DNA of 64,000 bases. Source: Cytospora piceicola. Its lineage: Eukaryota > Ascomycota > Sordariomycetes > Diaporthales > Cytosporaceae. Positions 22,717-34,105 of the stretch are shown piece by piece. Position 1 is the stretch's first letter; every line of letters begins with the position of its first letter. The position numbers and the translations under genes are program-made. The notes beneath the pieces are model-generated. The model did not search any database. It was not told where the DNA came from and worked only from the letters and a program-made list of their open reading frames with translations. The DNA lies in NCBI GenBank assembly GCA_023375675.1, contig JALQBC010000057.1:1-64000 (forward strand). Direction: 5' to 3'.

Positions 22717-25058
22717 ACGATTCTACAGATGGTCTGTAAGGAGGGAGATGCCGGAAGCACGAAAGTAAAGTCTTCGTCAACTTAGAAGTCAAAGTCGCAC
22801 CCGACCTTGTTAGGATAACCTCATGAGGGGTGGCTGCGAGCTGGTTTTAGCGGCCATTCAGGTAAAAAGAGAGCAATGGAGAATGGCGGTATACGCAGGA
22901 GAAAGGGGTACAACGTGATCAAAAGTTGCGGGGCCTAAGAATGATGACTACCAGCAGACAGGGCAAGGCTGAGGAAAGAAGAGTAATAAAGGCAGGAGAA
23001 TGGGGGAGGGGAAAAAGCAGGTAGCCACAGAGGGGAGATAGAGAAGACGATAGAGAGCGTGTGCCCAGTCATACGTACGTCTGCCTGCCTGCCTGTCTGC
23101 CGGTCTCTGTGTGTCCGGAAGCACGCCTGTGGGGATTAGGAAGAAGACTTGCTTGTATGGACGGGCAGGAGGATTGCGGGTACTGGTGGTTTGTGGCAGT
23201 GGCGCGGACTCGATTGGTCCGGAATAGATGGCTACGTGACTCCGAGGAGGACGAAGGAAAACGCAAAGTCTCGAGGGGCAGCTTCGCTGCAAGTAGGGAA
23301 AAGGCAGAGGATATCGGATGACAAGGAGCTGCGGCGGGGAGGTAGAAGAAAATGTGCGGCTATTGATCCGAAGAGGCCATGCGTAGGCGGCAGCCGAGGT
23401 CATTATAGCGCGATGGACGATTGACGACGGCTGGTTGGTTGCTCGTTTGGTAAATCATGGGTTGTGAGGTGCTGCGTTGTAGCTGCTGGCGCTCCTGCTG
23501 CTGATGTCGAACCTGTCGAGGCTCACTCACGAAGCAGGCTCTTCTTGCGAGCAACGAGTGACGAGTTCATCCTTCCAGACGCTAAGCCGGTGGCCCACGC
23601 CGACTCGAGGGGAGCAAGACACTTGGCATAAGGAGCTTACCTGAATGAAGCTGGCGACAAGGGCTGGCAGGACTGGCCCACAGCAGCGGTCGGTTGGATT
23701 AGCAGCGGCAGCAGCATTGCGATGTTCTCGAAGCAGAAGAAGCAAAGCGTAATTGAGAGGGGGGAACTGCGGTAGATGGAGTAGTTGATCAAATCTTTGA
23801 CCCAGGTTAGCCAGCTTCCGAGGTGAAACAAGATAGCGGAGAAGAGCATAGAAACCAGAACGACCAAGTCACCGACTGGTTGAATGGTTTGTCAACAACA
23901 AAGATGCTTGAGACTTGGAACCTGATAAGTTATGGGATCGAGGAGAGCTGACAAATCACAAGGGGCTCTTCTCCTTCTTAATATTGTTGGTGTCGGTTTT
24001 GGTGTTGATACTGGAAGAGATGAACGGTCGGGATCAGGATAACGTGACAGATAAGTAGGACTTTGAGCTTCACCTGGTTCGGAAGCGAGTGGTCCTCGTC
24101 GAGAGGATGGATGTGCGTTACCGAGGTTGGAAGGCTGACGTGAAATCATCATCTCGTGGGGAGTCAGGACATTCTCATGTGGAGCGGAGGTCCAAGCCTC
24201 AGCTCTAGAGAGGCGGTGTCGATAGTGTCCTGTGTTTGGTATTTTAAAGAGTCAGCAATCAACGAAAAGAAAGAGGCACAGGGGCCGGGGAAGAAGCGTA
24301 GATGGGGGTGTAAGTACAACCAACAGCAACGACCGATGCGTCTTGAAGTTGCCAGTGGCATAGAAGATGTGTGTGGTGTGTCCAACCAAGACTGACTGGA
24401 GATGAGACTTTGTAGTCAAAGCCAAGGCGGTGAGCGTGTTGGAGCTGATCAGATGAGGTATTGGTCGTGAACAGCGTTGGTTTGTACTAGGTAAAGAGAC
24501 AGACAGGCCATTGTCAACAAAAACGCCGAAGACAGCCTATAGATGCTGGCCGTGTCCTCTTTCGAGGGCAGAGCTGTTGGCCTGGAGCCGGTTCGAGGTT
24601 GGGAGCAGCCGTGCAAGTCCCGTTTGATGCCGACACCGGGCAAACCTGAAGTCCGGGAAACAAACCAACAAGCAAGAGGGAGTAAGGCAAGTGGAGCCGG
24701 TAGGTAGCGTTGAACGAGACCGAGCGAGGAAAAAAGTGTGGTGTATTGCAGCGGCCTCAACCAATGTTGGTGGGGAGGATGGCGCGACAGGATCAATCCG
24801 GAGGATGACTAGAGTCCATGCATGCATTTTGTCTGCCCGAGGAGATTAGAAGGCCGCAGCGGTTGAAAGCAGATGAGTACGTACCAAAGGATGCGAAAGG
24901 AGATAGGGGAAAGTTACCGTAAAGCGAGCTCTGACAACAGCTCGAGAAGACGGGCAGCGATGATAGAGTGACATGAATGTTGAGGACGAGGCTGAGGCTG
25001 TTAAACAGGAACATCGATGTCATGTCGGAGAATATCACGTGCACATTGATCGTCCACC

Positions 25059-25471
25059 CAGCCGCAAGAAACAGCCATCATGCAACAGGCCCTCGTCCAT
25101 CGTAGCTATACCTAGATGGTAGGTAAGGCGTAGGACGTCTCCACGTTGTCATTGCGGGCCAAAGAGGGAGGCCTAGACGGTGTGGGGAGCACAGGCAATC
25201 CGGGGTCCAGGCGGCGTGCAACCGTGGAGTTACATGGGAAAGTCTCCAAAGGAGAAACCACCCAGGCCCACCGCATTGCAGAGGTCGTGGAGTTACATGA
25301 GGTCAGAACTCAAGCCCACCGCATCTCCGAGACCGCACGGCTTGTGAAGCCGGGTCAAGAACCAGGGCAGCGTGGGGATCGTCCTCTTTTGGCGTGTATG
25401 TGTATGTGCATGTGCATGTGAAGGTGTTCTCGTATTGTGGACCGCGGCGCAGCTCGATGTGCGGCTTCCGG
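25059..25471. repeat. Repeat module copy 1 (~413 bp)
   Basis: The module starts CAGCCGCAAGAAACAGCCAT and is similar over its length to 26017-26434. Shared blocks include CTCCACGTTGTCATTGCGG, ATCCGGGGTCCAGGCGGCGT, two copies of CGTGGAGTTACATG (25223 and 25286), each followed by CCCACCGC, a GT-rich run and the GCAGCTCGAYGTG box at the end. Neither strand keeps an open frame in both copies, which argues against a shared protein. Confidence 0.85.
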
Positions 25472-26016
25472 GGGTTTGGGGAGGCGGGGGTGTGAGCCGG
25501 ACGGACTACCTGGAAAGACGAGGTGAGGGCAGAAACTATATCGGAGGTGGTAACATACCATTTTTACGTCGGGGAACTGTTTATAGACGTGAATCGACGC
25601 GCTGATAGTAATTGGGTGTCAGTAAGGGCAAATCGGAAGGGAGGGAGGCGGCAAGCGACCATCACCTGTCAGTAAAACAGCAATGCCAAAGCTGGAGGGG
25701 GGCAGGAGGGGTAACAGTATTTGTTTGCTATCGAGTCGTGACTGGCGTCGAGGTAAGGCGAGCTGTCCTCTGTAGTAAGTAAGTAGTGAGGGCCAAGACG
25801 CGACGAGGGAACAAGTTCAAGCACATGCACTTGTATGAAGGATGGTGCAAGAGGTACGTGGTCAACCCTTTGCGGGGCAACATCAGTCAAGTTGACGAAA
25901 GAGTAATGAGCCGCCGTCGAGGTCGAGAAAGTGACGGACGGACAGGACAGTCTTGAAGGGGCAATAGAAGAAATGGCAGAAACGATACAGTCAGATGCTG
26001 ACGAGAAACCCTCTCC

Positions 26017-26434
26017 CAGCCGCCTGGAACAGCCATCATGCAGACAGGCCCTCGTCCATAGTAGCCACAGGGCATAGGACATCTCCACGTTGTCATTGCG
26101 GTCCCGAGGTGGACTAGACGTTGTGGGGAGCAACGGTGCGATCCGGGGTCCAGGCGGCGTGCCGAACACCTGCAAGCAAGCGAGCAAGCAAGGTGGACTG
26201 CAGAGACCGTGGAGTTATATGGGAAGGCATCTCTACAAAGAGATTCCACCCAAGCCCACCGCATCTCCAAGTGACCGTGGAGTTACATGAGGTCGGAACT
26301 CAAGCCCACCGCGTCACATCCAGGGCGGTCGCTCAGCTAGACCATATATACCTGAGTAGCCTTTTCTCCTCTCTTTTGTGCGCGCGTGTGTGCTTGTTCA
26401 TACTTGTGGGCGCAGATCGACGTGCGGCTACCGG
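26017..26434. repeat. Repeat module copy 2 (~418 bp)
   Basis: This copy lies about 960-990 bases downstream of copy 1 in the same orientation. It has the two GGAGTTACATG-type repeats (26208, where it reads GGAGTTATATG, and 26276), the CCCACCGC blocks and the terminal GCAGATCGACGTG box. An insertion of GCAAGCAAGC-type repeats near 26171-26190 separates it from copy 1. The spacing between the two inner repeats is 68 here and 63 in copy 1. Confidence 0.85.
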
Positions 26435-27244
26435 GGGGGGGTTCGAGTCTGCCAGGAAGATGTGCACCTCGAGTTCGCGCTCGCCATGTGCTGACGAGGG
26501 GGATCGACCTATAGAGGTGTGAATGAATGTTGGGAAAAGCTTTGTTGATGACCTGGGGAGAGAATCTGAAGGGCCGTGACCGACGGACGAACGGGTGAAA
26601 TAGACAAATAGCTGAAGGGCGGATGGGGATGTGATAGGACTGATGGTTGCAGCTAGTTGATTGTTGATTGCTGAATAGACGACAACAGGGCTTACTTACT
26701 CGGTCATGATTAAAGCTTGGTAAAGCTGGTGGCAGTAGTAAGGGGAGATGCAAAGAGGCCGTATGGAAGTCTTGACAAGGAAGAGAAAGTTTGTGTGGCA
26801 GGCAACGAGCAGAGTTGGCAATTGGCAGCCTGCTGTGGTGACGGGGTTTGCTAACGGTGACGGTGACGGTGACGATGCAGCTGAAGATGAAAATGAAGAT
26901 GAGGCTGAAGCTGGATAGGAGTAGAGATAATGGGTAGGTGTTCGGTCCAGACGATGGACGGATGGACCAATGGACGTGGCAGGTAGATGGCGAGCGAGAC
27001 GTAGAGCTGGTTGTTGTTGGTGGTGTTGGTGTTGTTGTTGTTGTTGGTGTTGTTGCTCCTGCTGTCGATCGTAGGTTCGCGAAGGAAGAGAAGAGAGGAG
27101 AGAAAAGTGAAGAAAAGAAGAAGAAGTAAAGTGAAGTGAAGCCTGATACGATAAAAAGTTTAGAATGGCTGGAGCGGGCAGGACAGAACCGTAGAAGGAA
27201 AGGAAGGAAGGAAGAAGGAGAGCTGCCGTCACCTGCTGCGGGCA

Positions 27245-27668
27245 AATACCTAAGTACCTAGGTACATAGGTAAGGCCTACAGGGCCTGCGTGGACTGTTG
27301 TACCTACACTAGACTAGGTACCCAGGTAAGTCTAGACGTCCCTATAGTGCGGGGTTGTGCGGGAGCTAATGTAGGTACGTGTTTACTGTAGTACTTAGGT
27401 ACGTAGCTCAGGTGTGGTACTTAGGTGGGGGTTTTAGCTGCTGCCTGGATAGCCCTGTATTATTCGCGACTGACATGTCTACAGTGGGTTATCAGCTACC
27501 TACAGTAGGTACCTAGACAGATGCTAGGTGGTGTTTACAGTGGGGGTTGCAAACCCGGGGCAACTGGTACATAGCACCTAAGTGCCCAGATGGCCCGAAC
27601 GGAAATACCTACGTAGGTACCTACTTAGGTACCTAGCTTACTAGGTAGGTATCTACGTACCTAGGCAT
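27245..27668. repeat. Cluster of TACCTAGGTA-type palindromes
   Basis: Some 15 or more copies of TACCTA, TAGGTA and joined TACCTAGGTA or AGGTACCTA forms are packed into about 420 bases, dense at 27245-27330 and 27608-27668. These self-complementary 10- to 12-mers are familiar from intergenic DNA of Sordariomycete fungi (recollection, not checked). No element boundaries or reading frame were found. Confidence 0.85.
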
Positions 27669-27679
27669 TTACGCCACCA

Positions 27680-27727
27680 CCATCAACCGTCACCATCACC
27701 ACCATCACCACCACCGCCACCACCACA
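27680..27727 (+). repeat. (CAC)n / (CAT)n triplet run
   Basis: A run of CAC and ATC triplets of about 48 bases lies between the palindrome cluster and the upstream region of gene C. It is a simple repeat only. Confidence 0.85.
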
Positions 27728-28085
27728 CTGCATGGTCAGGACGCTGCGTAGCTACCGCTGCAAGCAGCTGCTCGACACGGCGCAGGTCTGATGGTATCCA
27801 GGGCGTGCTGGGCATTATCAAGCTGGACAGCGCAGAAGGGCTCTCGTTCCGCTTCGGCTTAGCCTGAGCCTGCAGGTCATGATGGTCTGTCTGGCTGGAG
27901 CGCCACGAACATGTTGGCCGTTGGCCAGAACTTCCACGATGGCTTCGTTGTGCTGGTTCCCTCTTTGCCTTCCGTCACAGTCAGCAGCAAGTCGGCGAAC
28001 CTTGACAGCCCTGCTGTGTGTGCGCCATGGGTCCTCGTCTTCAACCAGCCGCCGTCGTGGTTCTTTGTTCCCGTTCGGCGCCACA

Positions 28086-28271
28086 TTTCTCCCTTATCTC
28101 CTCCTCCTCTTTCTTCCTTTCTTCTCCCCCTCTTCCTCGACATGTCGGTTATACACTTCCTGCTGAGTACCTCGGAACCGCCCTGGGTCTAATAGCTGTG
28201 TCACCGCGATCAATGAATTCGAAGTCGCATGGACCTTGGTACCGACATCGATATCGACATCGACATCAAGC
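28086..28271 (+). promoter_or_regulatory. Pyrimidine-rich upstream region of gene C
   Basis: Positions 28086-28139 are nearly all C and T, followed by about 130 bases of leader before the ATG at 28272. Such CT-rich tracts are common near transcription starts in filamentous fungi. A run of CGATAT/CGACAT units (28247-28268) sits just before the start codon. Confidence 0.45.
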
Positions 28272-30303
28272 ATGGCGTCTTCGCATGCCACCTCTCCTCA
28301 TCCGCAAGAACGAAGCAACCCGCAGCAGCAGCAGCACGATGAGACCGAATATGCCGTCCTGCGCTTTCACGTGCGTATGATGCGCCGCCGTCGTCGCAGC
28401 AGCAGCGGCAGAAACAGCGATGCCATCATCCTGTCTTCTAATTCTCCTTCTTCTTCTCCTCCTTCTCCTCCTCCTCCTCCTGTTTCCTACTACGAAAGAG
28501 TCACGCAGACTATGGAGCTGTGCTTCCACCGCCTCTTCGAGCCGCGCCCTAGCCAGCCAGTTTCGCTTCACTTCACCGACTACGACAGCCCTGTCGTTCG
28601 CTACAACGTGCCGCCAGCCTTGCCAACTCCCGACCCGCCCCGTTCGTGGCTCGTTGAGCACCACCGACCTGTACGGCTCTACCCTGACGGCGAAGACGAC
28701 TCCTGCTCATCCTCTTCGTGCTCCTCCTTACCTGAGTCGGGAAGGAGTAACAATACTACTCCATCTAACAATCACGACCGCGACGACCACGACCACGACA
28801 ACACCCACCGCCGCGAAAACAACCTACTCAATTTGATCTGCTCAGCCCGTGCGCGCGTCATTGTCACCGCAATCTTCGTCGGCTTCTCTATCCTCAGCCT
28901 CGTCTTCCATCGGGAGCCATCATCACCAGGCACCAATTCGTCTTCGTCTTTCCTGTCCTCGAAGTGCCACTCCTCCTCCTCCTCTTCCTCCCACGACTGG
29001 ACGGCAGACGAGGTCGAAACGGCACCTATCTCACTGTTTTTCGACGTGGAGGAAATTGTGCTCGTCTGGATGAGCATCCCAGCGTTGCTCCTCGGTATTC
29101 CTCCGACACCCCTCCAGATAATATTGACGTCGACGCCGCCCCCTTCCTCTTCTTCCTCTTCTTCCTCCACGACGATGACCGTGCCGCAGGGGACAGCCGT
29201 GTTCGCTAGGCCCCACCCTGGAGCCCCTTCACCTCATGATCCTGCTGCTGACGCTGAAGAATTCCCATCATTATCCCTCGCTGCCGAGGACCTAGCCCTT
29301 GTCAAGGCCTACGACCGCCACGAGCCTCTTTCCAACCTAGAAGACTCCGTCGACGCTCTCTGCGATATCGCCAGGCGTGCTTTGTATTCTGCCGACCGAC
29401 AATCGTCTTCCCAGGGCCAGGCGGAGGAGGAGGGCCGCCATTTCAAAATTATGTTGCCACGACGATCACGACGACAACGACACCATCATGATGACGATAA
29501 CACTTTTGACGACTCCGACTCGACCCCTCCTATCCCCTACTACGACTACGACGCCGCCGCCGCCGTGACAAATCTCTGCCGCACCATCCAGGCGGCCGTC
29601 AGTGAGGCGGAGCTGCTCTGGGGGTTTGTGCTTGCCGACGCCGTTTACGACATGTCGGCGGGCCCGGCGCGTGAGATAAGAATGATGAGGACAGTATTCG
29701 ACCGCGTGGCTACGAGTATAACGACAACGGTGGAAGCAGCGAGCAGTAGCAGGGATGAACAAGACAACCATCTTGTCTGCCCCTGCAGTCCCGAAGACCC
29801 ATGGTTCTTCGACTTGTCCCTCGGTCTATGCCACAACAACGACAGAAGTACGAATAATCACGAGAACAACAATAATCATAATCATCATCATAATGTGTGC
29901 ATGCGTGGTCCGGCAGGCCAGCATGTCCTGGATCAGCATCCATGTTTGCGGCTGGAGGCGTGTCGTCAGGACATGGCGAGGAGACCCCTTGATACCACTG
30001 TCGACTTGTCACCAAGTATCAGCGCAATATTGGCAGTCCTGGAGGATACTATCAACGCCACCGACGGCATGTTCGACAGGGAGGAGGAAGAGACAATGTT
30101 CCTCCGTCGCGCCTGCGGTGCTGCCTATAGCGACGACGACGACGACCTGCCCCATCCCGCATGCGCTTTGCTTTCAAATTCTCCTTCTTCATCTTCGCAG
30201 GGACCACCAGAACAATCAGGCGAGCCCGTTAGTGATTTCGAGTCTTGGGCCTGGACCTGGTGGGACGCACGCAGAGGTTCCCTGAAAAGCAGCAGCAGCA
30301 TCT

Positions 30304-30347
<44 letters not shown>

Positions 30348-30998
30348 CTCCCATTCTTCCAACCACGCGATGGGGAGGAGGGGGAGGACCTTTCAGAGCT
30401 GCCAGAACCAAACCTCATCCGGCTGGCACGACTGCTCACCACCTCGGGTGTCTTGGTAGACGAGCTTCTTGCCGTTGTCCAGCAGATTCCTGACAACATG
30501 ATCGTGAGGAGTGGTCGGTCAAATGAGGCCTTTCACTCCCGTTACCAGCAACACCAGCAACAAGAACCGGATAGCAGCAGGTCCTCCACCCTCTCGGCCT
30601 TTCACGCCCTCATCCCCCACATCGAGGCCCTTCGGTCTGGGCAGCTGGCGGCACAGGAGCTGACACTCGTCTCGGCTGTCGCGGGCATCGTAGCTGTCGG
30701 CGGCCGGATAGAGGTCTTACTCCGTACGCTACAACAGCTACGCGACCCGGGGGCCTGGTGGGAGGAGGAGGAGACGCTCAAAGAAGGTGCAACAACAACG
30801 GCGGCGGCGGCGGCGGCAAGGATGAGGAGGAGGAGGATGCCGGACCCCGAGATCATGGCACATGTGTTATCTACACTAGAGGGGACGTTGAAGACCAAGC
30901 AAGAGTGGTACAGGGAATGGGATCTGGCTCTACAAGATGCGAAGATTAGACTGGAGAGGCTAGCAAGTCAACACTACGACCAATACCAATACGAATAG
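28272..30998 (+). CDS. Gene C: large Ser/Asp-rich hypothetical membrane protein (~908 aa)
   Basis: The frame is open without introns from the first ATG (28272; the 36 bases upstream in frame have only a TTG) to a TAG at 30996. The N-terminal ~190 residues are rich in Ser, Arg and Asp. A hydrophobic stretch (VIVTAIFVGFSILSLVF, about residues 196-212) is a good membrane span, and a second (IVLVWMSIPALLLGI, about 261-275) may be another. The rest mixes helical blocks with simple tracts: poly-Ser, His/Asn-rich, an Asp run of about 14 (near 680) and poly-Ala. The last ~100 residues are helical and charged (LEGTLKTKQEWYREWDLALQ). No family is recognised. The open length despite so much repeat DNA supports a real gene. 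Its neighbours D-F are also orphans. Confidence 0.75.
30303..30349 (+). repeat. (GAC)n run encoding poly-Asp in gene C
   Basis: Some 15 GAC/GAT triplets in a row give an uninterrupted Asp tract. On the complementary strand the same DNA would read as poly-Arg or poly-Ser, which explains the spurious frames there. Confidence 0.95.
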
Positions 30999-32363
30999 TG
31001 AGGATGGATCGTAGATTACTAGCACCTCCTTCTACATAAGTAATCAACCGGTCTCTTCCCTCCTTTGTTCCGTCTCTGGCTCCCTCCATCACTCCCCCAC
31101 AAACATTCCCTCCTGCTTGCAGAACATCCAGACGGGTGGCGCCACCTACAATCAGGAGGGAAAACTTCCTAATCGTGGGACCCAACTGAATGTATTTGCC
31201 AAGCTGAAGAAAATGAGAGGAGACGGTACAAGGCAGGACGGACGACGGACTGTAAACCTCTCTGGTCGCCCTCCCACTGCAGAAAGCAAGCAATCACACC
31301 AGCCGTTCTCCAAAGTCCCACATACTCTGTCTGCCCTGCCAACTCCATCCCCCCTCATATCTCTATCTTAGCTTGCAGCATCAGCTCTCCACATGCCCAG
31401 CGTCTGGGGGGCGCCAACCCCGGCCGGCAGCGGGCACGAGAGAGGTGCAAGCAAGGCTGGATAGAGGCGGGAAAGCTGAGGGGGATGAAGTGGAAGAGGG
31501 AGGGCTGTATTTGTGGAGGTATGATGGATGGATGGGAGCCTTTCGAGGCAGAAGAGAGATGCCGAGAGGGGACGAGAGAGGAGAGTCTGTCGCTCTTTTT
31601 CTAATATATTTTCCGTCAGCAGGGCTTTCTGGTATCATGATGCTGGACCTGTGTGGGCCAGACCGCAAGTAAACAACACCAAGTAAGGTAAGGTACTCAC
31701 TCACCATGGTCAAGCTCCTTCTTGCTTCCCCGCTGCTTGCTGATATGTCCCCAGCCCTTCGTCCCCATATCTAGCAAGCAAAGCGTCACACCAGCACCAC
31801 TACACCAGAGCAATGTCCATCAGGGCAAAAGGCTTGTTGTGTACTCAGCAGCAGAAGTCAAAAACGACACACATGTTTGTCTGTTCGAACACATCAATCC
31901 CCTCCCTGCCTCCCTCCCTGCCTTCTTGCTCTCGTCCCAACGTCATCTTCTGTCCGGGTGGCCACCCATGGAAGGACAGACGTCAGATGACAATGAGACG
32001 CGGGAAGAAGGCACGGAAGAAAGAAATGAATGAATGGATGACATGTTTCTGCCTGCCTGTCGGTCGAAGATGGCTTCAGATGGTTTCAGATGGCTCTTAT
32101 GGTGTTTGATGAGCCCAGAGCAACCTCACATGCGGGCTGCCAACCAAAAGACACCTGTGGCTTGCTGCCCCGAGTGAGTTGTGTGTAGTGAGTAAGTTGG
32201 CATGTGCTTTTGCGCCCATCTCAAGAGGTGCCAGGAATAGTGTCACTCTGAACAGGAGAGCGCAAGGGGGTACGGCAGCTTCTTTTTGAGGTAGGTCTCT
32301 TGCTGGACTCTTCTCTTCTTGATGGGAATGAATGAAAAAATAACCGAGTGAATTTCCTTGTTG

Positions 32364-32412
<49 letters not shown>

Positions 32413-32902
32413 CCCTGTCTTCCAGAGTGCGCGAGTCCTGAGGTATTGAATGTAGACATATATCCTCAGAACTGGTCGTCCGAAAAACAAAAGGGAGATT
32501 GCAGTGAGGAATCACAAACGTATCTGATGATTACGTATAGCTTCCACGGTGAGTATTGAAGAGCCAAACTGAAAACTCACTTTTCTGTCAGACACGACAA
32601 GTCCAAGCTGGCTGATGTGGTGGCGCGCTTCTCTGATCAGGGCCAAAGAGCGGTCTAGAGAGGGTGGCGAACAGACTCTAGCAGCAGGAGGTAACTGACA
32701 TGGCACTCCGGATATCTCGAGACATTTGGTTCTGATATGTCACATTTCTCCTTATCCTGATCAGACCGGTGAAGAGTTTAGCAAGGCAGGCCGTTGAGAC
32801 ACAAACAGGGAGACACAGGGACAGTAATGGAAGTACGTAGTACGTAGCCGGGGGCCAAAGTTGATACATCATAAAGAATATATAATCGTGCCAACATAGA
32901 TC
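30999..32902. other. Intergenic region between genes C and D
   Basis: This is 1.9 kb of GC-balanced DNA with no frame above about 120 codons and none with a convincing start or composition. It contains a (GA)n microsatellite at 32367-32404. I see no tRNA-like structure or repeated element. The 3' end of gene C and the promoter of gene D must lie here. Confidence 0.55.
32367..32404 (+). repeat. (GA)19 microsatellite
   Basis: An uninterrupted GA dinucleotide run of about 38 bases lies roughly 500 bases upstream of gene D. Confidence 0.97.
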
Positions 32903-33480
32903 ATGGCAAATATCTGGCAGCTGGGGACGCGAGCCTGGGACTCACCCACTTACCACACAAACCCACTGAGAACCTACCTATCCATGCATCATCTCCACCA
33001 CTCGAACATGGCTGCTGCTGCCGCCCTGAAGAATGACGAGGCCATGGCGGTGAATGGAGAGGAGGAGGGAGCTGCCTGGGTCAACTCTGTCAGACCCCAG
33101 ATCGACACGGCTGATCAAGAGCTCTTTGACTTTTGGCTCACATACGGCGACGACCCTGAGAGCCTCGCCCCCTCGACCCGGAGCCAGCTCGAGCACTTTA
33201 CCACCAAGTACAGCCATGTACTGCTGAGTCTGGCCGGACCGTCGTGGTCGCCGTTGATGTCGCCGTCACACATCGTACCCGAGACGCCCCTGAGCCAGGT
33301 CAGCTTCGCCAGTCTCAACCACTCTGTCGCTTCCAACGACGCGTACTACCCAGCCGTAAACAGACAGCAGCAGCCCGGGTCATCCCGATTCACCACAGCA
33401 GTATCTGGCCAGCAGCACGAGAGAACTGGATGGCGCGGACACGGCCCAGGTGGCCAGCTCGTACCCATCTGGCGGCAGCA

Positions 33481-33519
<39 letters not shown>

Positions 33520-33985
33520 AGCAGCTGGGCCGTCATCATTGAGCAGCCGCCCTGTTGTTGTTCCTGGACCTGGACCTGGATCCAGTGCCCAGGTCCTCCG
33601 ACCACGTCAGGTCAAGATGGCCATGAGACACGAGCAGCCACCGAAAAGCCAGGTTGGGTCACCGACGATGCCAACGATACAGCACGAGCTCCAGCGCTTC
33701 CCTTCCGAACCCACGCCTCACCCCCCCAACAGCATGGCAGCTGCACGCTCAGAGATGGCTACGGTCACGAGGACGCCGACAGGGGCCGGGATGAGGATGA
33801 CAGCTGCAGCAGCTGATCTCGAGACGACGAGGAGAGAAGTCCAGGGTCAGATCGCCAGATGGCGCAGCGCCATGCAAGAAGCAGTTGAGGCAGAAGCACA
33901 GTTGAAGGCCCTGCAGACAGTGATTAAGGAAATGTTAGATGCTCAGGCTGTGGCGGATTCTACAAATAGCCGTGGTGATATGTGA
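32903..33985 (+). CDS. Gene D: hypothetical protein of ~360 aa with Thr-Pro repeats
   Basis: A single open frame runs from ATG 32903 to TGA 33983. Later ATGs (32981, 33008) are possible starts; the segment between them is His-rich. The product has a short ordered part (about residues 58-110, with DTADQELFDFWLTYGDDPES) and a long disordered Gln/Pro/Ser-rich middle. Within that are six Thr-Pro repeats at about residues 194-205, encoded by ACACCG hexamers. It ends in a helical, probably coiled-coil C-terminus (about 305-350, ETTRREVQGQIARWRSAMQ). There is no signal peptide or membrane span. I do not recognise the family. It converges with gene E, whose stop lies 120 bases away. Confidence 0.72.
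33480..33520 (+). repeat. (ACACCG)n hexamer run in gene D
   Basis: About six ACACCG units in frame give alternating Thr and Pro. It is the same kind of dipeptide-coding hexamer as those in gene A. Confidence 0.95.
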
Positions 33986-34105
33986 ACCTTCCAAAGCAAG
34001 TATCATTCTGACAATGCAGTTGATTCAAACCCTATACGTATGGTACAGCCCTCAGGTTACGATACATCTCGAATACGCATTCCGTGTGACACTGCTCTGG
34101 TCTGA

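Larger units (their letters stand above)
21301..28085. other. Long stretch without a confident gene, containing repeat modules
   Basis: Over 6.8 kb no open frame with an ATG is long or free of low complexity; the largest, a minus-strand frame at 26337-27245, begins at a TTG and is pyrimidine-driven. The base composition is genic and not RIP-like. Strong minus-strand 5' splice consensus sites occur (CAG/GTAAGC at 23640; GA/GTAAGTAAG at 26699), so spliced non-coding transcripts or short spliced genes are possible. Recognisable content is the duplicated modules at 25059-25471 and 26017-26434, a third shared box at 22694-22716, and the palindrome cluster at 27245-27668. Confidence 0.55.

Noticed and set aside
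25059..26434. A CRISPR-like array based on the repeated GGAGTTACATG motif
   Set aside because: Only four spaced copies, unequal spacing, and a eukaryotic context; they belong to a duplicated larger module.
26337..27245. A 302-codon minus-strand frame
   Set aside because: It starts at a TTG, is driven by a long pyrimidine-rich stretch, crosses a good splice donor at 26699 and contains one of the repeat boxes.
30229..30499. Overlapping frames on both strands with poly-Arg or poly-Ser
   Set aside because: They are shadows of the GAC run that encodes poly-Asp in gene C.
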